Source: Paenibacillus typhae
Lineage (GTDB): Bacteria > Bacillota > Bacilli > Paenibacillales > Paenibacillaceae
NCBI RefSeq assembly: GCF_900099765.1
Contig: NZ_FNDX01000011.1
Span: 1 to 64,000, forward strand
DNA length: 64,000 bases
Reading direction: 5' to 3'
This document shows, piece after piece, positions 53,519 to 61,521 of the stretch. A program made the translations under genes and the position numbers. Below the pieces are notes generated by a model. That model was not told the origin of the DNA, made no database searches, and saw only the letters and a list, made by a program, of their open reading frames with translations. The stretch's first letter is position 1; every line of letters starts with the position of its first letter.

Positions 53519-53713
53519 ATGAAAAAAGTGGAATGGCTAATTGCTGTTCTTTTGATCGGAATGGGTATAAGTTGCATGACGATATCCGCGGTATCCTTTC
53601 AAAGTCCCATAATACAAGCAAGTGGGATCATAAAATTGGTAACATGTTTTGTTTTTATCGGGTTATTGAGTTTCGTTTCTTTAAGGATTTATAAAGCTCG
53701 AAAAAAACATTGA
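53519..53713 (+). CDS. small two-span membrane protein
   Basis: 64 residues from ATG 53519 with AGGAGG upstream. Spans at about 6-24 and 34-54, basic C-terminus (YKARKKH). It follows the kinase gene by 17 nt, so probably the third gene of the two-component operon. Function unknown. Confidence 0.7.
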   Translation: MKKVEWLIAVLLIGMGISCMTISAVSFQSPIIQASGIIKLVTCFVFIGLLSFVSLRIYKARKKH

Positions 53714-53843
53714 GACAAAGACTTTTTATTCGCAAAATTGCAAAACTCAATTTTTTCACAAAAACCACATCAAATCTTCATACTTTCAGGTTAATTGAAG
53801 ATAGCTACACCTCATTCAAACACTGAAAGGAGAAGTTTATTTC

Positions 53844-54176
53844 ATGACACAAGAACAGTTACAGGAGTGCATTGATGAATGTCTACGTTGTGTGCAGGCT
53901 TGCAATTACTGCTACAAATCTTGTTTGGAGGAAGAATCCGTTGATATGATGAAGGATTGCATCCGTCTCGACCGAGAGTGTGCGGATATTTGTGCCTTTA
54001 CTGCTCAGGCCTTGACTCAACACAGCACCTATTCCACGGAGCTGTGCAGACTGTGTGCTGATGCTTGTGAACGTTGTGGTAATGAATGCAGTAAACACCA
54101 TCATTCGGCTCATTGCCAGAAATGTGCTGAGGCCTGTTTCCGATGTGCGGAGGTTTGCCGTAAGATGATCGCTTAA
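53844..54176 (+). CDS. second Csp-like copper storage protein
   Basis: 110 residues with GAAAGGAG upstream. Cys pattern CIDECLRCVQACNYCYKSCL, then CADICAF, CRLCADACERCGNECSKHHH and CQKCAEACFRCAEVCR, as in the four-helix-bundle copper proteins. No signal peptide. Paralogue of the gene at 41480. Confidence 0.9.
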   Translation: MTQEQLQECIDECLRCVQACNYCYKSCLEEESVDMMKDCIRLDRECADICAFTAQALTQHSTYSTELCRLCADACERCGNECSKHHHSAHCQKCAEACFRCAEVCRKMIA

Positions 54177-54198
54177 CTTAACATTTGACTTTAAATGA

Positions 54199-54240
54199 AT
54201 CAGATGAGCAAGGTTGTTATGTTTCCCTTGCTCATCTGAT
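54199..54240. terminator. hairpin after the second csp gene
   Basis: ATCAGATGAGCAAGG / CCTTGCTCATCTGAT perfect 15-bp stem. No T tract follows; probably terminates the csp message. Confidence 0.65.
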
Positions 54241-54276
54241 GTCAAAAGGACAGGAAAGGGTATAAGGAGAGTATGG

Positions 54277-54879
54277 ATGGGTAGGGAGACTCAAACGATT
54301 AAGAGACGATATGACCGAATAGCTCCGCTTTTTCATCGTGTGGATGGAAAAATGATGAGGAGTTGGCGCAAAGAACTGTTAAGCGGGCTAAGTGGAAATG
54401 TACTTGAGGTAGGCATAGGAACAGGTGCTAATCTTTCCTATTATCCACCCGCTGTTCGCTTAACCGGGATTGATTTTAGCCCAAAGATGCTACAATATGC
54501 CGAACAACGTGCAAAGGAACTGAAGATCGACGTTACTTTAATGGAGATGGATGCTCAAAATTTAACTTTTGAAGATCAGACATTCGACTACATAGTAGCG
54601 ACTTGTGTGTTTTGTTCTGTCCCCGATCCGGTTCAGGGCATGAGAGAAATGAAGCGAGTGTGTAATAAAGAAGGGGAAATCAGGCTGTTAGAACACATGA
54701 GGAGTGAGCATCCAATGGTTGGGAAGCTAATGGATCTGCTTAATCCCCTTACAGTTCGTATCAGCGGGGCCAACATTAACCGGTATACGTTAAAGAATGT
54801 GGAATCTGCCGGCTTGATCATACAAAAAAGCGAGCCTTTATGTACAACCATTGTAAGACGATTGCTCTTGAGACCGTAA
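54277..54879 (+). CDS. class I SAM-dependent methyltransferase
   Basis: 200 residues from ATG 54277 (AAGGAGA upstream). SAM-binding motif VLEVGIGTGANLSYY near residue 45 and the acidic LTGIDFSPKML. Similar to the UbiE/PhcB-like methyltransferases. Substrate unknown; such genes are often found beside metal resistance genes. No catalytic residues for arsenite (conserved Cys set) stand out. Confidence 0.85.
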   Translation: MGRETQTIKRRYDRIAPLFHRVDGKMMRSWRKELLSGLSGNVLEVGIGTGANLSYYPPAVRLTGIDFSPKMLQYAEQRAKELKIDVTLMEMDAQNLTFEDQTFDYIVATCVFCSVPDPVQGMREMKRVCNKEGEIRLLEHMRSEHPMVGKLMDLLNPLTVRISGANINRYTLKNVESAGLIIQKSEPLCTTIVRRLLLRP

Positions 54880-54990
54880 TCAGCCGACTTCCCACGTCAA
54901 TGGTATGAAATCTGTTTCGTTGGAGACGATAATGCATACGCGTTAGTCTGCATAAATTTCACAATTCACCTATGAAGGAGTGTTATTAAT

Positions 54991-55560
54991 ATGAAAAAAG
55001 GTTTGTTCATTTTAGCTACAGCGCTGGTGGTCGTCATCAGTGGCTGTGGAAATACCGCAAATAACGGAAATGAAGCGTCCAATACACCCAATAACGCTGC
55101 ATCCAGCATGAATCATTCAGAGATGGAACATGAGAATATGACAAGTGAAGTGCCTGAAGGATTAAAAGAAGCCGCTAATCCGGAGTATAAGGTCGGCGAT
55201 CAAGTCATTATTACCGAGGGACACATGGCCGGGATGAAGGGAGCTACCGCAACCATTGTAGGGGCTTATGACACTAATGTCTACGCGGTATCGTATACAC
55301 CCACTACCGGAGGAGATCCGGTTACCAATCATAAATGGGTTATTCAGCAAGATTTAAAAGATGCAGGAGACCAGCTTTATGCGCCTGGCACAGAAGTGGT
55401 GCTTAACGTTGATCATATGCCTGGTATGAAGGGGGCTACCGCAACTGTAGATACAGGTGAGCAAACAACCGTATACATGGTTGACTATACCCCGACAACA
55501 GGCGGAGAGCCAGTGAGAAATCACAAATGGGTAACCGGTGATGAGTTAAAGGCGAAGTAA
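54991..55560 (+). CDS. YdhK-family lipoprotein
   Basis: 189 residues, GAAGGAG upstream. Lipoprotein signal with Cys at residue 19 (VVVISGCGN), then a Met/His linker (MNHSEMEHENM). Two copies of a 60-residue domain follow (VGDQVIITEGHMAGMKGATA and GTEVVLNVDHMPGMKGATA), each ending in TPTTGG..V.NHKWV. DUF1541 (YdhK) proteins go with copper resistance in Bacillales. Likely substrate of Lgt. Confidence 0.92.
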   Translation: MKKGLFILATALVVVISGCGNTANNGNEASNTPNNAASSMNHSEMEHENMTSEVPEGLKEAANPEYKVGDQVIITEGHMAGMKGATATIVGAYDTNVYAVSYTPTTGGDPVTNHKWVIQQDLKDAGDQLYAPGTEVVLNVDHMPGMKGATATVDTGEQTTVYMVDYTPTTGGEPVRNHKWVTGDELKAK

Positions 55561-55571
55561 ACGAAGATGAT

Positions 55572-55602
55572 AAAAGCAGCCTCCAGGGGCTGCTTTCTTT
55601 TT
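55572..55602 (+). terminator. terminator of the YdhK-like gene
   Basis: AAAGCAGCC / GGGCTGCTTT stem followed by CTTTTTT. Confidence 0.9.
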
Positions 55603-55737
55603 TAATAAATAGAGGAATCTTGCAAAAATTGACGTAAATTACCGATGGAATCAATGGATGAATGATATAATAGTATTAGATTTTCCGCAAAAGACATGAG
55701 GAATACAGGGGAATAGCATTACAAGGGGGATCAAAGT

Positions 55738-57963
55738 ATGATTAGGGAGATTGCCGTTAAAAATGTGGCTACCTATAGTAGTGAGGGTGTACTTTACAGT
55801 GACCTGAAAAAAATTAACTATTTTTACGGCTCGAATGGCAGTGGGAAAACAACCTTATCTAATGTTCTTAAACAAATTGAACTTTATGCTGATAGTAGGA
55901 TATCCTGGGTTTCCCAGCCATTAAAAACAGTGGTGTATAACCAAAAGTTTGTCGAGGAAAATTTCCACCAAGATTCAGATATCAAAGGTATCTTTACTTT
56001 GGGAAGAGAATCAACAGAAATTAAAAAAACCATCCGGGACAAAAAAGACTTAGTTGATAAAGTAGTTGAGGAAATTCGTCGGTTAAGTTCTAATCTAGAG
56101 GTCAAACAAAAAGAGTCTAAACAAAACGAGGATGAGTTTACCGACGATTGTTGGAAATTAAAGCGGAAATATGACGATATCTTTTCAGTGGCCTTTTCGG
56201 GTTTAAGAAACAATAGAATAAACTTTATGAAAAGATGTAAGCAAGCACCGACAGGCGGACTAATATGTGCTCTAGCAGACCTCCAAGCGCGAGTACAGAA
56301 ATTGTTTAATGGTTCAAATGAGAAGCTACCCTTTCTTGAAAAGATTAAAATAGAGCATCTGTCTGCGGTATGCAATCACCGGATTTTTCAGACCCCTATC
56401 ATTGGTAAACAGGAAGTCGATATTGCTGTGCTTATATCCAAGCTAGCGATTAGTGACTGGGTTAAACAAGGACATACACATGTTTCTGAAGCGGAAGGAG
56501 TATGCCCCTTTTGCCAACAACAACTCCCTGAGGGATTTACCGAAAAACTCAATGATTACTTTAATGAACATTACGAAAAAGAGATGATTGAACTCCAAGA
56601 TCAAGTTGAACAGTATAAACGGTATTATCATTATCTTGAAAATCAAGTGCAAGAGTTATTATTGACCGACAAGAAAAATACATATTTGAATCTCGATCTC
56701 ATTTCGCAACAATATGAACTGATCCTTTCGAAAAATGCACATAATTTGGACTTGTTCCAGCAAAAGCAAACTCATCCCAGTCATCCAATCGAACTGTTAA
56801 CTATTGCGGCTTTCGTCGATGTGATCAATGAAGAAATCGTCCGAGCGAATGAACAAATTCAGCAGCATAATACTTTTATAGAGAACCGAGTGGATGAAGG
56901 GAATAAATTGATAACCCAGATTTGGGATTTTATCTGGAGTGAGAATCAGCAAAATCATGAGAAATATGTTCGTATAGATTATAGAACAGGACGAGCAATC
57001 GACAACCTTTCTGTAACATTAGCCCAAAAGAAGAATGAAAGAGTCGCATTGGAATCCGAAATTCACAGGCTGGAGGCTCAGATTACGAGTGTAATCCCCT
57101 CTGTAAACGAAATGAATCGGTTACTGAGGGCCTATCATTTTACTAATTTCAAATTCGCTCATACACAAAGTCAAGGGAATTATCGGTTAATCCGCTCAAA
57201 TGGTGAGGACGTTAATCAAACATTAAGTGAAGGCGAGAAAACGTTTGTTACCTTTCTTTATTTTATGCACTTATTAAACGGTAGCAATAACAGTGATTTA
57301 ATTACTGAGAATAAAGTTGTTGTGATTGATGACCCAATTTCAAGCTTGGACAGTAACGTATTGTTTATCGTAAGCAATCTGATTTCCAAACTTATAGAAG
57401 ATGTACGCAACGAAGAAAGTAATATCATTCAGTTGTTTCTTCTAACGCATAATGTCTATTTTCACAAGGAAATTACGTTTTCAAAAAAACGGCCCAAAAA
57501 TGGCGCTAGGATGGCGGATGAGACATTTTGGATTATCCGAAAATGGAATGATGTAACCGAATCAACCCCGTATAACAGCAACCCGATTAAAAGCTCGTAT
57601 GAGTTAATGTGGCAGGAATTAAAGTCAGCCAATCACAGCTCTTCCATCACCGTTCAGAATTTGATTCGTAGAATCATTGAAAATTATTTTAAAATCTATG
57701 GTAATTACAGCGATCAGGACATTATTGATAAATTCGAGGAGGATGAGAAGGTCATATGTAAATCCTTAATCTCCTGGGCCAATGATGGTTCTCACTTTGC
57801 AGGAGATGATTTGTATATCGAGCACCCGATGGATACAGTCAGTAAGTACTTACGGGTATTTGAAAAGATATTCGTGGTTACACATCATCATGCCCATTAT
57901 AAAATGATGATGGGAATTGAAGAATCTCTGGGATCGGCTTTGGAACAAACACAGGTATCGTAA
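55738..57963 (+). CDS. AAA ATPase of the RloC/PrrC type (putative anticodon nuclease)
   Basis: 741 residues, alone in its transcription unit with AAGGGGGATC before ATG. Walker A GSNGSGKT (31-38), long coiled-coil middle with a CPFC (C256, C259) motif as in a zinc-hook, ABC signature LSEGEK (496-501), Walker B VVVIDDPISSLDSN (D531, D532). The C-terminus holds R644-x3-E648 (LIRRIIENYF) and H686 (WANDGSHF), which match the order of the Arg-Glu-His triad of PrrC/RloC. These cut tRNA during phage attack. The full triad identity is not proven; another AAA_13 role is possible. Confidence 0.72.
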   Translation: MIREIAVKNVATYSSEGVLYSDLKKINYFYGSNGSGKTTLSNVLKQIELYADSRISWVSQPLKTVVYNQKFVEENFHQDSDIKGIFTLGRESTEIKKTIRDKKDLVDKVVEEIRRLSSNLEVKQKESKQNEDEFTDDCWKLKRKYDDIFSVAFSGLRNNRINFMKRCKQAPTGGLICALADLQARVQKLFNGSNEKLPFLEKIKIEHLSAVCNHRIFQTPIIGKQEVDIAVLISKLAISDWVKQGHTHVSEAEGVCPFCQQQLPEGFTEKLNDYFNEHYEKEMIELQDQVEQYKRYYHYLENQVQELLLTDKKNTYLNLDLISQQYELILSKNAHNLDLFQQKQTHPSHPIELLTIAAFVDVINEEIVRANEQIQQHNTFIENRVDEGNKLITQIWDFIWSENQQNHEKYVRIDYRTGRAIDNLSVTLAQKKNERVALESEIHRLEAQITSVIPSVNEMNRLLRAYHFTNFKFAHTQSQGNYRLIRSNGEDVNQTLSEGEKTFVTFLYFMHLLNGSNNSDLITENKVVVIDDPISSLDSNVLFIVSNLISKLIEDVRNEESNIIQLFLLTHNVYFHKEITFSKKRPKNGARMADETFWIIRKWNDVTESTPYNSNPIKSSYELMWQELKSANHSSSITVQNLIRRIIENYFKIYGNYSDQDIIDKFEEDEKVICKSLISWANDGSHFAGDDLYIEHPMDTVSKYLRVFEKIFVVTHHHAHYKMMMGIEESLGSALEQTQVS

Positions 57964-58005
57964 TCGAAAACGTAATATCAATTAAACGACATATACGGGA
58001 TTAGA

Positions 58006-58036
58006 AGACGAGGAGGAAGTAACTACTCGTCTTTTT
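58006..58036 (+). terminator. terminator of the AAA ATPase gene
   Basis: AGACGAG / CTCGTCT stem followed by TTTTAT. Confidence 0.75.
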
Positions 58037-58187
58037 ATATACACCAAAGATATTGGAATATATTACAAAAACGTTACTATTGTTTCAGACAAAGAATGAT
58101 ATTGAGTGGTTATTATAAAGCAAAAATATGGAGAAACAATGAAGAAAGTATGTAGAAAATACGTTAATAGTTAAATTTTTAGAAGGA

Positions 58188-58214
58188 TTGACAGGGGGGC
58201 CTACTATCTATTAA
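58188..58214 (+). promoter_or_regulatory. candidate promoter of the riboswitch transcript
   Basis: TTGACA at 58188 and TATTAA at 58209, spacing 15 bp (slightly short). Starts about 20-25 bp before the riboswitch fold. Confidence 0.4.
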
Positions 58215-58235
58215 AGTGTTAATAGTTACAAAATA

Positions 58236-58372
58236 TTAATAAGTTGCCGAATTTCAGCGTTGAAAACGGGGGAACCATTTTTTGGGTGAATTATTCTTGC
58301 ATAAAAGGGAATATAGGGAACCTTTAACCGAATCCTCAGCTAACTCCGTAGGCATTGAAGGGAGAACAAGTT
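58236..58372 (+). ncRNA. c-di-AMP riboswitch (ydaO-yuaA type)
   Basis: Conserved ydaO blocks occur in order: TTGCCGAATTTCAGCG (58244 on), ACGGGGGAACCA, TTTGGGTGAATT, ATAGGGAACCTTTAACCGAA and CTCAGCTAACTCCGTAGGCA (about 58334-58354). The leader ends in GAAGGGAG, the ribosome site of a secreted NlpC/P60 hydrolase, a usual target of this class. c-di-AMP binding normally turns expression off. The ends are approximate. The ligand-making CdaA is also encoded in this window. Confidence 0.88.
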
Positions 58373-58373
58373 T

Positions 58374-58844
58374 CTGAAGAAAGTCATCGTATCCATGTTG
58401 GCAGCCTCATTTATATTTGCTTCTGCAGCACCAGGTACATATGCTAGCGAGGTAACCTTGGACAGTGTTGTGAATCGGGTCGTAGGAACCCCTTATCTTT
58501 ATGGAGGAACCACAACTTCAGGCTTTGATTGTTCCGGATTTATTCTATATGTACTTAAGAAGTTCAATGTAGATGACCTTCCGCGCACTTCTCAATCGCA
58601 GGCTAAAACTGGCATTCCTGTAGCCAAAGATGATTTACGTGAGGGTGACCTCGTCTTTTTTAACACATTTGGTTCTGGAATTTCGCATGCGGGCATTTAC
58701 GTAGGTGATAACAAGTTCGCTCACTCTTCCAGCAGTAAGGGCGTAAGAATCAGCAGCTTGTCAGAGGCGTATTATAAGGAGCGATATGTAACAGCTCGCC
58801 GTGTAGTCAGTGAAAACAGCTATTCTGAAATGGTGAGCCGTTAA
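58374..58844 (+). CDS. secreted NlpC/P60 hydrolase under c-di-AMP riboswitch
   Basis: 156 residues if translation starts at the CTG at 58374, 9 nt after AAGGGAG; the first ATG (58395) lies too far from it and removes the basic start of the signal peptide. With CTG the N-terminus reads (M)KKVIVSMLAASFIFASAAPG, a normal signal peptide. The NlpC/P60 domain has Cys in GFDCSGFILYVL and His in ISHAGIYVGDNKFAHSS. It cuts peptidoglycan peptides. Terminator follows. Confidence 0.88.
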   Translation: MKKVIVSMLAASFIFASAAPGTYASEVTLDSVVNRVVGTPYLYGGTTTSGFDCSGFILYVLKKFNVDDLPRTSQSQAKTGIPVAKDDLREGDLVFFNTFGSGISHAGIYVGDNKFAHSSSSKGVRISSLSEAYYKERYVTARRVVSENSYSEMVSR

Positions 58845-58872
58845 TTGAAAGTTTTCTGCATGTGGAGTAATG

Positions 58873-58908
58873 AAGATCGCCTCTAACTAGAGAGGCGATC
58901 TTTTTATT
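58873..58908 (+). terminator. terminator of the NlpC/P60 gene
   Basis: AAGATCGCCTCT / AGAGGCGATCTT perfect stem followed by TTTAT. Confidence 0.93.
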
Positions 58909-59052
58909 TGAATAGGCTATTCTTATTCCGTAAGCTTGTTTGAGGATTGTTCTTATTGAGAAGTAGGGTAAGGTACATGCGATGGATTCTCATGATAAGT
59001 ATAGAAAGGGCTGTCTCAGCGTTGTTAACTAATAAATTTTTATTCCCTGTAC

Positions 59053-59610
59053 TTAGTAGTGTCTTCTTTTACTAACCGTGAAAATGATTAGAATGAGTAC
59101 GATACTTATTAAAATCAAAGCCACACTGAGATATTCCTTGCTGAGAATCAGCAATTGCTGAATAGAATAAGCCTCTATAATCAGAGCTGGCAGCTTTCCA
59201 AGCATAGTTGCTAATCCAAAAGTGACCCAGCTAACACGACTAACGGAACTCGATATATTAACCAATCCTGAAGGGATAAACGGGAGTATTCTTAAAGCAA
59301 GAATAAGAAAGAATGCTTCATAACCAGAAGTTTGTTGAAGTCTCTTCAAATATTTATTCTCATTTTTTATACCTCGTATTAAGGACAAGAACCCCCTGCG
59401 ATAGAGAACAAAGCTAACAATTGCCCCAAGCACTTCTCCGAAAAAGGAAATCATCATTCCGTTGAGAAAACCGAAAAAGGTGATGTTAGCTCCTGTGAGA
59501 AATACACTAGGGATGAATGCAAAAATGCTTATTAATATATTTAAAACCAGACTTAAGATAATGGCGAAATAACCACTTTCACCTAACAATTCAACGATGT
59601 GCGTAGTCAT
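59053..59610 (-). CDS. TVP38/TMEM64-family membrane protein
   Basis: 185 residues, AAAGGAATGG before ATG. Five to six spans with the family-type segment FFGEVLGAIVSFVLYRRGF and LRILPFIPSGLVNISSSVS. Related to DedA-type lipid scramblase/flippase-like proteins. Physiological role unknown. Confidence 0.85.
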   Translation of the reverse strand: MTTHIVELLGESGYFAIILSLVLNILISIFAFIPSVFLTGANITFFGFLNGMMISFFGEVLGAIVSFVLYRRGFLSLIRGIKNENKYLKRLQQTSGYEAFFLILALRILPFIPSGLVNISSSVSRVSWVTFGLATMLGKLPALIIEAYSIQQLLILSKEYLSVALILISIVLILIIFTVSKRRHY

Positions 59611-59748
59611 ACAAAATCCATTCCTTTTTTATTTGAGATAACCTGAGCTCATTATAACAGGTAAATAAAAAGCTAAACATAGATCTCTGATTCTACGTTT
59701 AGCCCAATATATGTGCTTATGGAATAGTTCGTTTTTTATTTAAGAAAG

Positions 59749-60138
59749 TTATAGGATCGCATCTATATCATCAGTTGAATTAGGCTTTACTTCAACAATC
59801 ATTCGCAGAGGTAGGCAAATGATAGATTGTCTTGGTCTTGATATTAAACCAAAGCTAAAACAGATTTTTTGCGGGCAGTCCGATTCAATTACTTCGATCC
59901 CTCTATCATGAACTTTGAGTATATCGTATCCTCTTTTTGTTTGAATCTTGATAATTTGGGGCTCATCCGTGAGTTCTACCTCTTTATATAGTTTATTATC
60001 TATACGTATACTTGCATAAGTACCGGTATTGGGCTGGTCCTTTCTAAGCAACTCTACTCCTAAAAGAGTCAGGGCTATTAGCAAAATACATGTGATAAGA
60101 ATTAAATCCGCTTTCTTAATGCCAATTTTCTTCATCAT
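59749..60138 (-). CDS. NusG domain II-type membrane-anchored protein
   Basis: About 129 residues from ATG 60138 (GGAG 9-10 nt upstream); in-frame starts at 60147 and 60171 are possible. One N-terminal span (LILITCILLIALTLLGVEL). The outer part has IRIDNKLYKEVELTDE and DCPQKICFSFG...QSIICLPLRMIVEV, the pattern of the small NusG-II proteins found next to Gx transporters and in redox-related operons. Two Cys pairs may form a disulphide or bind metal. Confidence 0.78.
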   Translation of the reverse strand: MMKKIGIKKADLILITCILLIALTLLGVELLRKDQPNTGTYASIRIDNKLYKEVELTDEPQIIKIQTKRGYDILKVHDRGIEVIESDCPQKICFSFGLISRPRQSIICLPLRMIVEVKPNSTDDIDAIL

Positions 60139-60529
60139 CTTGTTCATCTCCAGCTTAACAGATAGTCTCATAGTATCTGAAAATAGTGTGTAAACTATGT
60201 GGAGGTATTTAAAACAAGTAATTTTTCTGGAAATTAGTAAACCGCTTATACTGGAATGAGCTTCTGTCCCTGAATTATCACATTCGGGAAGAAAATAAAA
60301 AGAGAGGTAGCTATGAAAAGTACGTAATAATCCTTATCTGCTGAATTTAATTGATTTGCTCCAGGAGAATGAGGTTCGTATCAGTATAGATGAGCAGAAT
60401 GCAGAGGTATAAAATGAACCCCAATAGAAAATACTGCAAAAAAACACCTGGTTCACTATGAACAACTAAACCATAGAAGTGTTGTTGACTGCATTATAAA
60501 CAATACAGAAATGGAGGAGGAGAAAACGT
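60139..60529. other. non-coding region with a possible gene relic
   Basis: ATGAAAAGTACGTAA near 60312 is followed in frame-shifted form by NPYLLNLIDLLQENEVRISI-like coding (about 60330-60412). It looks like the remains of a small gene. Nothing else is supported. Confidence 0.3.
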
Positions 60530-60712
60530 ATGTTATTTGAGATTACCAAAGAAATGAAGAAAAAGATAAAGGAATGGGATTCATGTAAAGCAATTGATGT
60601 GTCGGGAGCAAAGTTTTCCTATACATTTATTCCAACTAGTCTCGGTACGGTTATTCATGTCAATTGCGATATTTGTAAGAGAACTCTGGATCTTACTGAT
60701 GATTGGGGTTAA
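60530..60712 (+). CDS. small protein of unknown function
   Basis: 60 residues, GGAGGAGAAAACGT before ATG. Ends with CDICKRTLDLTDDWG; a Cys pair (C-x2-C) could bind a metal. Terminator 60 nt later. Not recognised. Confidence 0.65.
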   Translation: MLFEITKEMKKKIKEWDSCKAIDVSGAKFSYTFIPTSLGTVIHVNCDICKRTLDLTDDWG

Positions 60713-60772
60713 ACAAAATTATTCATTTCCTTTCAAAATCTATACTTGAATAACGGAAGAAAAATACTTTGT

Positions 60773-60804
60773 AAAATCCCCGCAACTAGTGTGCGGGGAT
60801 TTTT
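60773..60804 (+). terminator. rho-independent terminator
   Basis: AAATCCCCGCA / TGCGGGGATTT perfect stem followed by TT. Confidence 0.93.
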
Positions 60805-60927
60805 GTGAGGTGAAAATTATTCCTAATAAATTGAACCCTAAGAATCCGTTAAATTGAGAAAGTAGTATAAAATATCCGAAAACGGATAAGATTAAACTAT
60901 CAAGCTCAAAAAGTATGGGGGGATTTT

Positions 60928-61320
60928 ATGAGAATGGATAATTATTTTATTGGCACTGCAAAAGTAACATCAAAGGGTATTTTATTCAGAGGTGAATATT
61001 ACTCAAATTCACAAGCTATTAGAGAGAATTGGTTTGAAATAGCAAAGTGGTTAGGAAATTGGACAGTAGCAGTGATATTTAATTCGGAAGAAATGAAAAA
61101 AATATATCTGGTGAATGAAAAAAATAATAATCTGATTGAATGCAGATCAATCGGTCTGAAAAGTGAATTCGCCGAATATAAGGAGAAGCTAGAAAAGTAC
61201 GTTCAGACAATTCAAAAACTTCAGAGAGATCGAAACTCAGGTAAAAAGAAGCATATAAATTTATCAAGGCGACAAAGAATAAAGAAATCTTTTGAACGAA
61301 GAAATGATGTGCAAATTTAG
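60928..61320 (+). CDS. stand-alone TnsB C-terminal-like fragment
   Basis: 130 residues, GGGGGGA before ATG. Residues 7-90 (GTAKVTSKGILFRGEYYSNS, AIRENWFEIAKWLGNWTVAV, IYLVNEKNNNLIECRSIGL) have the layout of the C-terminal beta-barrel domain of TnsB/TniA transposases. The TnsB gene at 62348 reaches the equivalent point at its truncated end (RFTASGIKFNNNLF), which supports the match. No catalytic DDE core is present. The tail is Lys/Arg-rich. Either a relic of an older Tn7-like element or a small TnsB-derived partner; its start signals look functional. Confidence 0.68.
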   Translation: MRMDNYFIGTAKVTSKGILFRGEYYSNSQAIRENWFEIAKWLGNWTVAVIFNSEEMKKIYLVNEKNNNLIECRSIGLKSEFAEYKEKLEKYVQTIQKLQRDRNSGKKKHINLSRRQRIKKSFERRNDVQI

Positions 61321-61521
61321 AATCACTTTAAGTCACTTTAAGTATCTATTGAGTAACCTTAAAGTTACTCAATAATTATTTCGATCTAACTAAGTTAAAA
61401 TAACTATTTATTTAAAATATTTGCTAAAATTCTATTTAAGTTCGTAGTATTTTGTATTATTATATCTCGTATAAAAAGAAGAACTTGGCGAAATCTGTAA
61501 AATTGAGGAGGCGATGCACTA
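61321..61521. other. AT-rich gap before tnsA; candidate transposon right-end region
   Basis: TCACTTTAAG occurs twice in tandem (61323 and 61333) and a hairpin ATTGAGTAAC / GTTACTCAAT spans about 61349-61374. In Tn7 the right end with TnsB sites lies directly before tnsA, so such sites are expected here. The repeats differ from those beside glmS. No gene. Confidence 0.4.
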
